A stretch of 64,000 bases of DNA, taken from assembly GCF_000420865.1 (NCBI RefSeq), contig NZ_ATVT01000005.1, positions 1 to 64,000 of the forward strand, given 5' to 3'. The notes beneath the pieces were generated by a model. The model was given only the letters and a program-made list of their open reading frames with translations. It was not told the DNA's origin and did not search any database. Position 1 is the stretch's first letter; the number at the start of each line of letters is the position of its first letter. The position numbers and the translations under genes are program-made. Origin of the DNA: Butyrivibrio sp. XPD2006. Its GTDB lineage: Bacteria; Bacillota; Clostridia; Lachnospirales; Lachnospiraceae. Shown one piece after another: positions 37,279 through 45,925 of the stretch.

Positions 37279-37308
37279 TTGCTCCACGGCTCATTCGCTG
37301 TGGAGCAA
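37279..37308. terminator. Hairpin between cysK and the MalY-like gene
   Basis: TTGCTCCAC and GTGGAGCAA form a perfect 9-bp stem around a 12-base loop. There is no T run after it, so it may be a processing site or a weak terminator. Confidence 0.45.
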
Positions 37309-37339
37309 TTATCATAAATAAAAACAGGATATGGTGGCT

Positions 37340-38509
37340 ATGGGTAAATACAATTTTGACAAGATTATTGACAGAAGAAATACCGATTGTATCAAGTGGG
37401 ATTTCGGTATGCAGCGAAAAGGCAGGGATGACCTGCTTCCGCTTTGGGTTGCTGACATGGATTTCAGGCTCCCGGAAGAAGTGATAAAAGACATTACGGA
37501 CAGAGTGCAGCACGGAGTTTTCGGCTACACCGATCCGGGAGATAAATATAGAAATATCGTAAAAGAGTGGTATGAGAGAAGGCATGGTTTTACCTTTGAC
37601 GGGGGAGATATAACTGTAACCCCAGGAGTAGTCTATGCAATTGCAATTGCCATAAGGGCGTTTACCGAGCCCGGCGATGCTGTTATCATCCAGCAGCCGG
37701 TGTACTATCCTTTCTCTGAGACTATAGCTCTCAACAAAAGAAAAGTCGTAAACAATCAGCTCGTCTACAAAGATGGGCATTATGAGATAGATTTTGAGGA
37801 TTTTGAGAAAAAGATAATTGAAAATAATGTAAAGCTTTTCCTTTTGTGCAGCCCACATAATCCGGTGGGAAGAGTATGGACTGAGGAAGAACTGACAAGG
37901 CTTGCAGAGATCTGCGACAGGCACGGAGTTTATGTGTTTGCAGATGAGATCCATTCGGACTTTGTATATCCGGGATTTAAGCACACATCCTTCATGAGCC
38001 TTGCACCTGAGCTGCGAAAGAGGCTGGTTCTCGGCACTTCGCCCAGCAAGACCTTCAACCTTGCGGGACTACAGGTTGCAAATATTATCATTCCCGATAA
38101 GGAAATGCACAGGTCTTTTGACAGAGAAAACGAAGCTGCCGGCTATTCACAGCCTAACGTTCTTGGAATGGTTGCCTGTATGTCTGTCTACACAAAGGGT
38201 GAGCAGTGGCTGGATGAGCTTTTGGAGTACCTTAAGGGAAATCTTGATTACGTGAGAGACTATCTTAAGGAAAATCTTCCGCAGGTTGAGCTGATTGAGC
38301 CTGAGGGAACTTATCTTATATGGCTTGATTTCTCGAAAGTAGTGGACAATCACAAGAAATTAGAGGATATTATTGTAAATAAAGCAAAGCTCTGGCTTGA
38401 TCCGGGAATCATATTCGGAAGAGAAACAAACCTCTTTGAGAGAATCAATATTGCGTGTCCGAGGTCAATACTAAAGCAGGCATTGGAACAGCTTAAAGAA
38501 GCGCTTTGA
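37340..38509 (+). CDS. MalY/PatB family C-S lyase (cystathionine beta-lyase type)
   Basis: The 389-residue aminotransferase-fold enzyme would break C-S bonds of cystathionine or other S-substituted cysteines, giving a thiol, pyruvate and ammonia. LPLWVADMDF and the F/YGYTDPGD stretch are MalY marks, SPHNPVGRVW and FADEIHSDF hold PLP contacts, and K237 in SPSKTFNLAG is the PLP lysine. The ATG at 37340 gives the usual start of the family; one at 37331 is in frame with no good ribosome site. Confidence 0.9.
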   Translation: MGKYNFDKIIDRRNTDCIKWDFGMQRKGRDDLLPLWVADMDFRLPEEVIKDITDRVQHGVFGYTDPGDKYRNIVKEWYERRHGFTFDGGDITVTPGVVYAIAIAIRAFTEPGDAVIIQQPVYYPFSETIALNKRKVVNNQLVYKDGHYEIDFEDFEKKIIENNVKLFLLCSPHNPVGRVWTEEELTRLAEICDRHGVYVFADEIHSDFVYPGFKHTSFMSLAPELRKRLVLGTSPSKTFNLAGLQVANIIIPDKEMHRSFDRENEAAGYSQPNVLGMVACMSVYTKGEQWLDELLEYLKGNLDYVRDYLKENLPQVELIEPEGTYLIWLDFSKVVDNHKKLEDIIVNKAKLWLDPGIIFGRETNLFERINIACPRSILKQALEQLKEAL

Positions 38510-38529
38510 GTTGATGGGAGGAGACATAA

Positions 38530-39678
38530 ATGGAGAATTACAGCATAGAGACAATCTGTCAACTTAATGACAAGTCGATTGCAGATCAGTGGGGAGCCCT
38601 GAGCTTCCCCATATATCAGTCGGCAACTTTCGCTCACAGGGGGCTTGGCGAGAGCACCGGCTTTGATTACACAAGGATGCAGAATCCGACAAGGCAGCAA
38701 CTTGAATATGTAGTTGCTCAGCTAGAGCACGGCATTGATGCCATGGCTTTTGCCAGCGGAATGGCTGCAGTTGCGGCTGTTATGGAGCTTTTTAAACCGG
38801 AGGATCATTTCATCGTTGATTCGGATCTCTACGGCGGCAGCATAAGGCTCTTTAACGAGATCAGTAAAAAGAACGGTCTGACCTTCACTACAGGAAACTT
38901 AAGTAATGGGGACTACAGATCTCTTTTCCAGAATAATACGAAGGCAGTATATCTTGAGACGCCCACCAATCCAATGATGAACGTGACGGACATCGCGGAA
39001 CTGGCGGTAGAGGCTCACAGGAGAGATGCACTTCTGATCGTGGACAATACTTTCCTTTCACCGTACTTCCAGAATCCGCTGGATCTGGGCGCTGACATTG
39101 TCATTCACTCAGGCACCAAATTCCTGGGCGGACATCACGACACCATCGGAGGCTTTGTGGTTGTTAAGGATAAGGAGATCGATGAGCGCCTTCGCTATAT
39201 CTACAAGACCACAGGCGCAGGCCTTGCACCCTTTGACAGCTGGCTGATCCTGAGGGGAATCAGGACATTGTCGGTAAGGCTTGACCGTGCTCAGGAGAAT
39301 GCTTTCAAAATCGCTGAGTATTTAAAGAGTAGCAAGTACGTGACCAAGGTCATCTATCCGGGACTTCCCGAGCATCCCGGCTACAAGATTTCTTCGAAAC
39401 AGGCCAGAGGCTATGGAGCAATGCTCAGTTTCGAAGTTGAGTCAAAAGAGCTTGTGGAGCACATTTTGAGGAGCCTTAAGCTTATTTATTTTGCAGAGAG
39501 CCTTGGCGGAACCGAGACTCTTGTAACCTATCCGATTACTCAGACCCACGCGGATGTGCCAAAGGACCTTCTTAAAAAGAACGGTATAACCGACAGGCTC
39601 CTTCGTCTTTCCGTGGGAATTGAGAACGCAGACGACCTGATCGCAGATCTGGAGCAGACTTTCGCATCATTTAAGTGA
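38530..39678 (+). CDS. Cys/Met metabolism PLP enzyme (MetB/MetC/MGL family)
   Basis: The 382-residue enzyme belongs to the trans-sulfuration family. FDYTRMQNPT, the ETPTNPMMNV stretch, DNTFLSPYFQNPL and K197 in HSGTKFLGGHHD are conserved. The length is that of cystathionine gamma-synthase, cystathionine lyases or methionine gamma-lyase, and the sequence alone does not decide. It lies 21 bp after the MalY-like gene with GGGAGGAG before the ATG. The start contrasts with the longer MetY at 804, so both O-acyl-homoserine routes may exist. Confidence 0.87.
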   Translation: MENYSIETICQLNDKSIADQWGALSFPIYQSATFAHRGLGESTGFDYTRMQNPTRQQLEYVVAQLEHGIDAMAFASGMAAVAAVMELFKPEDHFIVDSDLYGGSIRLFNEISKKNGLTFTTGNLSNGDYRSLFQNNTKAVYLETPTNPMMNVTDIAELAVEAHRRDALLIVDNTFLSPYFQNPLDLGADIVIHSGTKFLGGHHDTIGGFVVVKDKEIDERLRYIYKTTGAGLAPFDSWLILRGIRTLSVRLDRAQENAFKIAEYLKSSKYVTKVIYPGLPEHPGYKISSKQARGYGAMLSFEVESKELVEHILRSLKLIYFAESLGGTETLVTYPITQTHADVPKDLLKKNGITDRLLRLSVGIENADDLIADLEQTFASFK

Positions 39679-39679
39679 T

Positions 39680-39737
39680 TCTTATAACAGGCTATAACCG
39701 ATGTGTATTTTACGCCGGAGAAGACCTCGTGCATAAT
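39680..39737 (+). promoter_or_regulatory. Operator and promoter of sulfur unit E
   Basis: TCTTATA-N6-TATAACC at 39680-39699 is a good copy of the shared operator. TTTTAC at 39708-39713 and CATAAT at 39732-39737 follow at exactly the same distances as in unit A. It starts right after the stop codon of the MetB-family gene. Confidence 0.7.
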
Positions 39738-39777
39738 TAATTTGTAAGATAAACATGCACTTAAAAAGAGGTCTATT

Positions 39778-40401
39778 ATGAAAAACATACTTGCTTTTGG
39801 CGATTCAAATACATGGGGACTGGTTCCCGGAACTAAAGAAAGATTTCCCTGGGGAGTCAGATGGACAAGCCTGGTTCAGGAAAAACTCTCAGATGCAAGA
39901 GTGATAGAAGAGGGATTGTGCGGAAGGACAACAGTATTTGAGGATGAGCTTCGTCCTTTAAGAAAGGCAGTGGATGCACTTCCCATGGTTCTTGAAAGCA
40001 CATATCCGATAGATGCAGCTATCATAATGCTTGGCACCAACGACTGCAAATCACTGTTTAACGCCAACGCCTATACCATAGCAAAAGGGCTTGAGCAGTG
40101 CCTTAACGAGATTAGCAGCTATGTTTCTGCAGACAAGATTCTTGTTGTATCGCCTATTCACCTTGGAGAAGAAGTCTGGAGAGAGGATAAGGATCCCGAA
40201 TTTGACAGCCGTTCGGTTGAGACCAGCAAGGACCTTCAGAAGTTTTATAGACAGGTTGCCAAGGACAGAGGATTTAAGTTCCTTGCAGCATCGGATTATT
40301 CAACTGCAAGCAGCATTGATGAGGAACACCTCGATGAAGAGGGGCACAAAAGGCTAGCGGAAGCAATTGTTGAGAAGATGCAGGAAATGAAAATAGCATA
40401 A
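39778..40401 (+). CDS. SGNH/GDSL-type hydrolase
   Basis: The 207-residue esterase-like protein has the four SGNH blocks: FGDSNTWG (nucleophile Ser), GLCGRTTV, LGTNDCK and the closing DEEHLDEEGHKRLA with catalytic Asp/His. It has no signal peptide and should act in the cytoplasm. Such enzymes cut acetyl or thio esters. Its promoter has the same operator as the sulfur units, so a role with O-acetyl or S-acyl compounds is possible. Confidence 0.85.
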   Translation: MKNILAFGDSNTWGLVPGTKERFPWGVRWTSLVQEKLSDARVIEEGLCGRTTVFEDELRPLRKAVDALPMVLESTYPIDAAIIMLGTNDCKSLFNANAYTIAKGLEQCLNEISSYVSADKILVVSPIHLGEEVWREDKDPEFDSRSVETSKDLQKFYRQVAKDRGFKFLAASDYSTASSIDEEHLDEEGHKRLAEAIVEKMQEMKIA

Positions 40402-40447
40402 GAGTCAGTGGGGATCAAAACTGAAACGTCCCCACTGACTCTTTTTT
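40401..40447 (+). terminator. Terminator formed by a CTGAAACGTCCCC repeat
   Basis: AGAGTCAGTGGGG pairs perfectly with CCCCACTGACTCT (13 bp) and is followed by six T. The loop holds the CTGAAACGT part of the repeat core. It starts at the stop codon of the SGNH hydrolase gene. The 190-bp gap to the next gene otherwise holds only AT-rich sequence and the LysR promoter. Confidence 0.9.
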
Positions 40448-40530
40448 ATTTCTCTGCTTCTCAAAGACCTTTTTCTTCATATGTTTTCCCTCATAATACA
40501 GTAGTTTTATAATATGTTTTTTATACTTTA

Positions 40531-40560
40531 TTGATTTAAAGACACAGAGTGTGCTATCAT
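40531..40560 (+). promoter_or_regulatory. Probable promoter of the LysR gene
   Basis: TTGATT at 40531-40536 and TATCAT at 40555-40560 are 18 bp apart, 33 bp before the start codon. No good copy of the shared operator was found here. Confidence 0.45.
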
Positions 40561-40592
40561 GTTCAAAAATATTTCATGTAAGGAGTTTTAAC

Positions 40593-41495
40593 ATGACTAT
40601 ACTTCAGCTGAAATATGTTATTGCCATTGACGAAGAATGCTCGATGAGAAAGGCTGCAGACAGGCTCTATGTTTCACAGCCGGGTCTTTCAAGTGCGGTA
40701 AGGGACCTTGAGAGTGAGCTTGGCATTCAGATATTTGAAAGAGTCCACAACGGCGTGGTGACAACAGCTGCCGGTGCTTCTTTTATTGCTTATGCAAGAA
40801 ATGCTGTGGAACAGTTTGAAAAGGTTGAGGACAGGTACCTTAATTCCAAGAATGAGAGACCTACATTCTCAGTATCCATGCAGCATTACACCATAGCTGT
40901 AGATGCTTTTATAGATACGGTAAAAGAGTTTGATCTTCCCGAGTATCAGTTTTCAATCCGTGAAACACAGACAAGTGAAGTAATAGAAGATGTTAAGACC
41001 TTAAAGAGCGAAGTGGGCGTAATTGCTCTCAGCGACTTTAACAAGGCGACATTTAAGAAGATATTTGTGGATGCGGCGTTGGAGTTCCATGAGCTCTTTT
41101 CCCGCGACACATACGTATACCTCAGCAAGGATCATCCTCTGGCTGATGCAAAAGAGCTTTCGCTTGATGATCTTCAGGATTACCCCTGCATGGTATTTGA
41201 TCAGGGAGACAACACCTCTTTTTACTATAGAGAAGAAGCCCTGGCAACATATGACTACAAGAAAGTGATCTCTACCAATGAAAGAGCCACATCCATCGAG
41301 CTTATGCTCGGACTTGACGGATACGCTGTCGGCGCAGCAATGCTCGGTGAGGGCAAGACGTCATCCGATATCCATGTTATCAAGCTCAAGGAAGATGAGA
41401 TGCTGACCTTTGGCTACATCACCAGAAAAGGCCAGGAGCTCAGTGAAATGGGCAGAACCTTTGTGGAGAAGCTTGAGAGGCATAAAGAAATCTGA
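40593..41495 (+). CDS. LysR-type transcription regulator
   Basis: The 300-residue protein has an N-terminal winged helix (MTILQLKYVIAIDEECSMRKAADRLYVSQPGLSSAVRDLESELGIQIFER is the standard LysR opening, cited here in part) and a C-terminal ligand-binding domain of the LysR substrate type. The group includes CysB, CysL and CmbR regulators of sulfur metabolism. It lies between the sulfur units and metQNI and is the only regulator in the island, so it is the best candidate for the shared inverted repeat. AAGGAG lies 7 bp before the ATG at 40593. Confidence 0.9.
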   Translation: MTILQLKYVIAIDEECSMRKAADRLYVSQPGLSSAVRDLESELGIQIFERVHNGVVTTAAGASFIAYARNAVEQFEKVEDRYLNSKNERPTFSVSMQHYTIAVDAFIDTVKEFDLPEYQFSIRETQTSEVIEDVKTLKSEVGVIALSDFNKATFKKIFVDAALEFHELFSRDTYVYLSKDHPLADAKELSLDDLQDYPCMVFDQGDNTSFYYREEALATYDYKKVISTNERATSIELMLGLDGYAVGAAMLGEGKTSSDIHVIKLKEDEMLTFGYITRKGQELSEMGRTFVEKLERHKEI

Positions 41496-41501
41496 TCACC
41501 C

Positions 41502-41562
41502 TATAAGCTTTATTTATCGGCGTCTATAATTCCCTCGATATTGCAAGGGTGCAATCAGAGGG
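41502..41562 (+). promoter_or_regulatory. metQ promoter region: operator half-site, -10 box and hairpin
   Basis: TATAAGC at 41502-41508 matches the right half of the sulfur operator, but the left half is missing and the spacing differs. A perfect TATAAT lies at 41525-41530. A nested hairpin follows at 41532-41562: CCCTC with GAGGG outside and ATTGCA with TGCAAT inside, around AGGG. It is near the expected transcript start. No SAM riboswitch or T-box was recognised. Confidence 0.5.
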
Positions 41563-41631
41563 GTATATTATAGTAAATCAAAGAAAACAAGACATGAACC
41601 GCTCAACCGGGCGGAACGAGGAGGGAAAATT

Positions 41632-42573
41632 ATGAAAAAGAAAGTATTGGCAAGCCTTGTACTTGCAACAACACTGGCTCTTGGAGCCCTTACAGGTTGC
41701 GGTGATACAGCACCTGCTCAGACTACAGACAACACTACAGAAGCAGCTCCTGAGGCTCAGGCAGAAGCTCCCGCAGAGGCAGAAGCACCTGCTGCAACAG
41801 ATTCAGGTGACAAGAAGATCACAGTTGGTGCAACACCTGTACCTCACGCAGAGATCCTTGATAACATCGTAAAAGAGGTTCTTGCAGAGGACGGATGGGA
41901 ACTCGAGACAGTAGTTTTCTCAGATTACGTGCTTCCTAACACTTCACTTGAGCAGGGAGAGCTTGATGCTAACTACTTCCAGACTCTTGGTTACATGAAC
42001 CAGCAGAACTCAGATGCAGGCCTTCATCTTACAGCAGTAGCCGGCATTCACATCGAGCCAATGGGTATCTACTCTCAGAAGTACAAAGCCCTTTCAGAGA
42101 TTCCTGATGGCGCAACAATCGGTATTCCTAACGACCCTGATAACGGCGCAAGAGGACTTGACCTTCTTGTTCAGAAGGGACTTCTTGTTTCAAAGGGAGA
42201 CTTCGGAACAGATCCAAGCTACACAGAGGATACACTCACCAAGGATAAGGATGCTAACCCTCACGGATATGTGATCACACCTCTTGAGGCAGCAAACCTT
42301 CCACTTTCACTTCCTGATCTTGATGCAGCAACAATCAACGGAAACTACGCACTTGAGGCAGGTCTTCCCGCGGAGTATCCTGCACTTGATATCGAGACTT
42401 TTGATGATGAGACAACAGTAAAGAGAACAAACTTCCTTGTTGTTAAAGAGGGCAACGAGTCTTCAGAGAAGACACAGGCTCTTATCAAGGCTCTTCAGTC
42501 TGATAAGGTTCAGAAGTACATCGACGATACATATAAGGGAGCAGTTATTACCTCTTTCATTGACGCACAGTAA
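41632..42573 (+). CDS. metQ: MetQ/NlpA-type methionine-binding lipoprotein
   Basis: The 313-residue protein has a lipoprotein signal with lipobox LTGC (cysteine at about residue 23), an Ala/Glu/Pro-rich linker, and the NlpA domain: TVGATPVPHAEILD, VFSDYVLPNTSLEQGELDANYFQTLGYMNQQN and TIGIPNDPDNGARGLDLL. It binds methionine or related compounds outside the cell and works with metN and metI below. Confidence 0.92.
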   Translation: MKKKVLASLVLATTLALGALTGCGDTAPAQTTDNTTEAAPEAQAEAPAEAEAPAATDSGDKKITVGATPVPHAEILDNIVKEVLAEDGWELETVVFSDYVLPNTSLEQGELDANYFQTLGYMNQQNSDAGLHLTAVAGIHIEPMGIYSQKYKALSEIPDGATIGIPNDPDNGARGLDLLVQKGLLVSKGDFGTDPSYTEDTLTKDKDANPHGYVITPLEAANLPLSLPDLDAATINGNYALEAGLPAEYPALDIETFDDETTVKRTNFLVVKEGNESSEKTQALIKALQSDKVQKYIDDTYKGAVITSFIDAQ

Positions 42574-42614
42574 ACAATTAGCCATAGCCATAACATAATA
42601 ATCCTACCAAAGAG

Positions 42615-42650
42615 AAAAGACACACTGCCCATTTGCAGAGTGTCTTTTTC
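42615..42650 (+). terminator. Terminator between metQ and metN
   Basis: AAAAGACAC pairs with GTGTCTTTT, extended by CTGC with GCAG inside, and ends in five T. Read-through would give less MetN and MetI than binding protein. Confidence 0.8.
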
Positions 42651-42740
42651 CTTGTAATGCGTAACTGCGCGTGTTGTGGTACAATAAAGCATGTTTAGGG
42701 CAAAAGAGCTCTTATCAAAATCAGATTGGAACGAAACGAA

Positions 42741-43712
42741 ATGATAACTATCAAAAATGTTAAAAAGACCTTCAACAGAACAGAGGTGCTAAAGAACGTC
42801 TCCATGGATATTGAGAACGGAGAAATCTTTGGAATAATCGGTCAGTCCGGTGCCGGAAAGTCAACACTGCTCAGGTGCATCAACGGACTTGAGACCTATG
42901 ACAGAGGAGAGATAAGGGTAGACGGTACGCTGGTTAACGTCAAGAACAAGAGCGAGCTTCGTCTTTTACAGAAGAGAATGGGCATGATATTCCAGAGCTT
43001 CAATCTTCTTGAGAGACTGGATGTATACCACAATGTGGCTCTTCCCATGAAGTTTTGGGGGATTCCTACCAACACTCCAGAGGCAAAAGAGAAAATCATG
43101 AATCTCATCAGGCTTGTCGGCCTTGAAGAAAAGGTACATGCCAAGCCCCGTGAGCTTTCAGGAGGACAGAAACAGAGAGTTGCCATAGCAAGAGCGCTGG
43201 TTCTTGATCCGGAGATCCTTCTTTGCGATGAGGCTACAAGTGCGCTTGATCCGGAGATTACAAAGGGAATATTAGCTCTTTTGCAGAAGATCAATAAAGA
43301 AATGGGCATCACTATCGTGGTGGTTACTCATCAGATGGAAGTTGTTAAGCAGATATGCCAGAGAGTGGCTTTCCTCAGCCACGGTCAGATGCTTGCCATA
43401 GGTAAGCCCGAGCAGCTTTTCGTATGGCCCAAGGAGAGGGAGATCAGAGACTTCCTTCGCGAAGAGTCAGACAAACTTCCTACTACCGGAATCAATCTAA
43501 AGCTCTTTTTCTTCGGGGAGGGCAATCAGAGGCCTATCGTAACTCAGATGTCTCAGGAGCTGCAGACGGATTTCAATATCTGCTGGGCTAAGCTTGAGGA
43601 CTTCAGGGAAGATGTTTACGGAAGCCTGGTTCTCAACATGGAGGAAAAAGACCTTGAGAGAGCCTGTGCGTTCCTGGATTCCAAGGGCGTAACCTGGGAA
43701 GTAATCAAATAA
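42741..43712 (+). CDS. metN: Methionine ABC transporter ATP-binding protein with NIL domain
   Basis: The 323-residue ATPase has Walker A GQSGAGKST, signature LSGGQKQR and Walker B ILLCDEATSALDPE, all in the MetN form. Residues 245-323 are a NIL domain, which in E. coli MetN binds methionine and shuts transport off. The ATG at 42741 gives the usual MITIKNVKKTF start. Confidence 0.93.
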   Translation: MITIKNVKKTFNRTEVLKNVSMDIENGEIFGIIGQSGAGKSTLLRCINGLETYDRGEIRVDGTLVNVKNKSELRLLQKRMGMIFQSFNLLERLDVYHNVALPMKFWGIPTNTPEAKEKIMNLIRLVGLEEKVHAKPRELSGGQKQRVAIARALVLDPEILLCDEATSALDPEITKGILALLQKINKEMGITIVVVTHQMEVVKQICQRVAFLSHGQMLAIGKPEQLFVWPKEREIRDFLREESDKLPTTGINLKLFFFGEGNQRPIVTQMSQELQTDFNICWAKLEDFREDVYGSLVLNMEEKDLERACAFLDSKGVTWEVIK

Positions 43713-43741
43713 GAGAGTAACTCATTTCGGAGGAAATACAG

Positions 43742-44404
43742 ATGTTAGAACAAATACTTAATCCCGCCATTTATCCAATAATTCTGCAGGCGTTTTGGAA
43801 GACCCTTGTCATGGTTTTCTGGTCAACGCTTTTCTCGGTGATACTTGGTTTTATTCCGGCGGTTATACTTACACTTACAGCACCCGGAGGACTTAAGCCG
43901 AACAAGATTGTTTACGGAATTCTGAGCTTCATCGTCAATGTATTCAGAAGCTTTCCGTTTATCATCCTGCTGGTTATCCTGATTCCTTTCACAAGAGCGC
44001 TTGTTGGAAAGTCAATCGGAACAACAGCAGCAATCGTTCCGCTTACAGTATCTGCAATTCCTTTCATCGCAAGGGTTTTTGAGACTTCTCTTCGTGAGAC
44101 CAATCCCGGTGTTATCGAGGCAGCAAGATCTTTTGGCGCATCAAACTTCCAGATACTTATGAGAGTTTATGTAAAAGAGTCTATTCCGAGAATGTTAAAC
44201 GGAATCGTACTTCTTATAATTTCACTTGTTGGATACTCAGCTATGGCAGGAACTGTAGGAGGCGGCGGTGTCGGTGATATCGCTATCCGCTACGGTTATC
44301 AGCAGTACAAGACAGAGTACCTGATTGTGTGCTCGGCAATTCTTATCATCTTCGTTCAGGCAGTTCAGGCACTGGGTAATCTGATGTACAAGAGAATGAG
44401 CTGA
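43742..44404 (+). CDS. metI: Methionine ABC transporter permease
   Basis: This 220-residue permease has five or so membrane segments and the MetI motif EAARSFGASNFQILMRVYVKESIP as coupling loop, plus GYSAMAGTVGGGGVGDIAIRYGYQ, which is strongly kept in MetI. CGGAGG lies before the ATG. Confidence 0.92.
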   Translation: MLEQILNPAIYPIILQAFWKTLVMVFWSTLFSVILGFIPAVILTLTAPGGLKPNKIVYGILSFIVNVFRSFPFIILLVILIPFTRALVGKSIGTTAAIVPLTVSAIPFIARVFETSLRETNPGVIEAARSFGASNFQILMRVYVKESIPRMLNGIVLLIISLVGYSAMAGTVGGGGVGDIAIRYGYQQYKTEYLIVCSAILIIFVQAVQALGNLMYKRMS

Positions 44405-44457
44405 TGAACAGAAGATTTTGATGGATCGTTTTTGCAATCTCAGAGGAGGTGCATATT

Positions 44458-45240
44458 ATGAACATTAATATCTGGCTTGGCATATTGATTCCTTTTGCCG
44501 GAACCGTGCTGGGATCGGCCATGGTTTTCTTTATGAAAAAAGAGCTTGGCGGTCAGGTACAGAGAGCTCTGACCGGATTTGCCAGCGGAGTCATGGTGGC
44601 AGCATCCATATGGAGCCTTATTGTTCCCGCACTGGAACAGGCGGAAGGTATGGGAACCTTGTCTTTTGTTCCTGCTGCTGTGGGTTTCTGGATAGGAATA
44701 CTGTTCCTGCTGTTTTTGGACTGCGTGATACCGCATCTGCACATGAATGCTGAGAAGGCAGAGGGCCCGAAGTCCAAGCTGCAGAAGACGACAATGATGG
44801 TTCTGGCAGTTACACTTCACAACATACCTGAAGGAATGGCGGTAGGTGTTGTGTTTGCGGGCTTGATATCCGGAAGCGCACCTGTGACTTCAGGCGGGGC
44901 ACTGGCGCTGGCCCTTGGTATTGCAATTCAGAACTTCCCGGAGGGAGCGATCATATCCATGCCTCTTCACTCAAAAGGAAAAACCAAGTTCGGTGCATTT
45001 ATGGACGGAGCTTTGTCCGGTGCGGTAGAACCGATCGGAGCGCTGCTTACGATATTTGCAGCAAGACTCATTGTGCCTGCAATGCCGTATCTTCTTAGCT
45101 TTGCTGCAGGCGCCATGATGTACGTCGTAGTGGAGGAGCTTATCCCCGAGATGTCTGAGGGTGAGCATTCCAACATTGGTGTAATCATGTTTGCGCTTGG
45201 ATTTACTCTCATGATGGCACTGGATGTGGCTTTGGGATAA
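44458..45240 (+). CDS. ZIP family metal transporter
   Basis: The 260-residue membrane protein has eight segments and the ZIP metal-site helices: VTLHNIPEGMAVG and IQNFPEGAIISMPL. It would import zinc or other divalent metals. AGAGGAGG is too close to a GTG at 44449 but well placed for the ATG at 44458. A His-containing loop (PHLHMNAEKAEG) lies between segments 3 and 4. Confidence 0.9.
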   Translation: MNINIWLGILIPFAGTVLGSAMVFFMKKELGGQVQRALTGFASGVMVAASIWSLIVPALEQAEGMGTLSFVPAAVGFWIGILFLLFLDCVIPHLHMNAEKAEGPKSKLQKTTMMVLAVTLHNIPEGMAVGVVFAGLISGSAPVTSGGALALALGIAIQNFPEGAIISMPLHSKGKTKFGAFMDGALSGAVEPIGALLTIFAARLIVPAMPYLLSFAAGAMMYVVVEELIPEMSEGEHSNIGVIMFALGFTLMMALDVALG

Positions 45241-45268
45241 TGTGAGATGAGTTTGTTGGAGGAATTTA

Positions 45269-45925
45269 ATGAGAGATTTTGATGCAGTGGTTTTCGATAT
45301 GGACGGAGTTATCTTCGATTCCGAGAGAGCCGTGCTTGACAGCTGGTATGTCGTTGCAGACAGGCATGACCTTGGAGACATAACAGAGGCGTTTTTAGCC
45401 TGTACCGGAGTTAATGACAGAGAGACCAAACAGATAATGCTTCGCTACTACGGAGAGGATTTTCCGTATGACGAGTACGCCAGGGAGGCTTCCGTGATCT
45501 TTCATGAGAAGTACGACGGTGGCAAACTCCCCATGAAGAGCGGGGTAAAAGAGATCCTGACATTTCTTAAAGACAGCGGCAAAAAGATAGCGCTGGCTTC
45601 ATCAACAAGAAGACCTGTGGTGGAAGCTGAGCTCAGGGATGCAGGTCTTTTGGACTTTTTTGATGAACTTGTAACAGGGGACGTGGTTAAGAGAAGTAAA
45701 CCTGACCCTGAGATATATCTTTTGGCATGTGAGAAGATAGGCGTTGCACCTGAGAGATGCTACGCAATTGAGGATTCATACAACGGAGTAAGGTCGGCTG
45801 CAGGCGGAAGCCTCCGCCCTATCATGGTTCCGGACCTTCTTCCTGCCAATGATGAGATGAAGAGCCTTGTGGAGACTGTTCAGGAGAGCCTTCTTGATGT
45901 TATCGGCTATTTGAAAGCTGAGTGA
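45269..45925 (+). CDS. HAD superfamily hydrolase (beta-phosphoglucomutase-like)
   Basis: The 218-residue enzyme has HAD motif I VFDMDGVIFDSE (residues 7-18), motif II ASSTRRP, motif III KRSKPDPEIY and motif IV IEDSYNGVRSA. The cap type fits the phosphatase/phosphomutase subgroup. Its stop overlaps the next start (TGATG), so it is coupled to the LarE-like gene. Confidence 0.88.
   Translation: MRDFDAVVFDMDGVIFDSERAVLDSWYVVADRHDLGDITEAFLACTGVNDRETKQIMLRYYGEDFPYDEYAREASVIFHEKYDGGKLPMKSGVKEILTFLKDSGKKIALASSTRRPVVEAELRDAGLLDFFDELVTGDVVKRSKPDPEIYLLACEKIGVAPERCYAIEDSYNGVRSAAGGSLRPIMVPDLLPANDEMKSLVETVQESLLDVIGYLKAE

Noticed and set aside
41489..41508. Sixth full copy of the sulfur operator before metQ
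   Set aside because: Only the right half matches; the left half and the distance to the -10 box do not fit.
41496..41631. SAM riboswitch or T-box before metQ
   Set aside because: None of the conserved blocks of either element could be found; only a simple nested hairpin is present.
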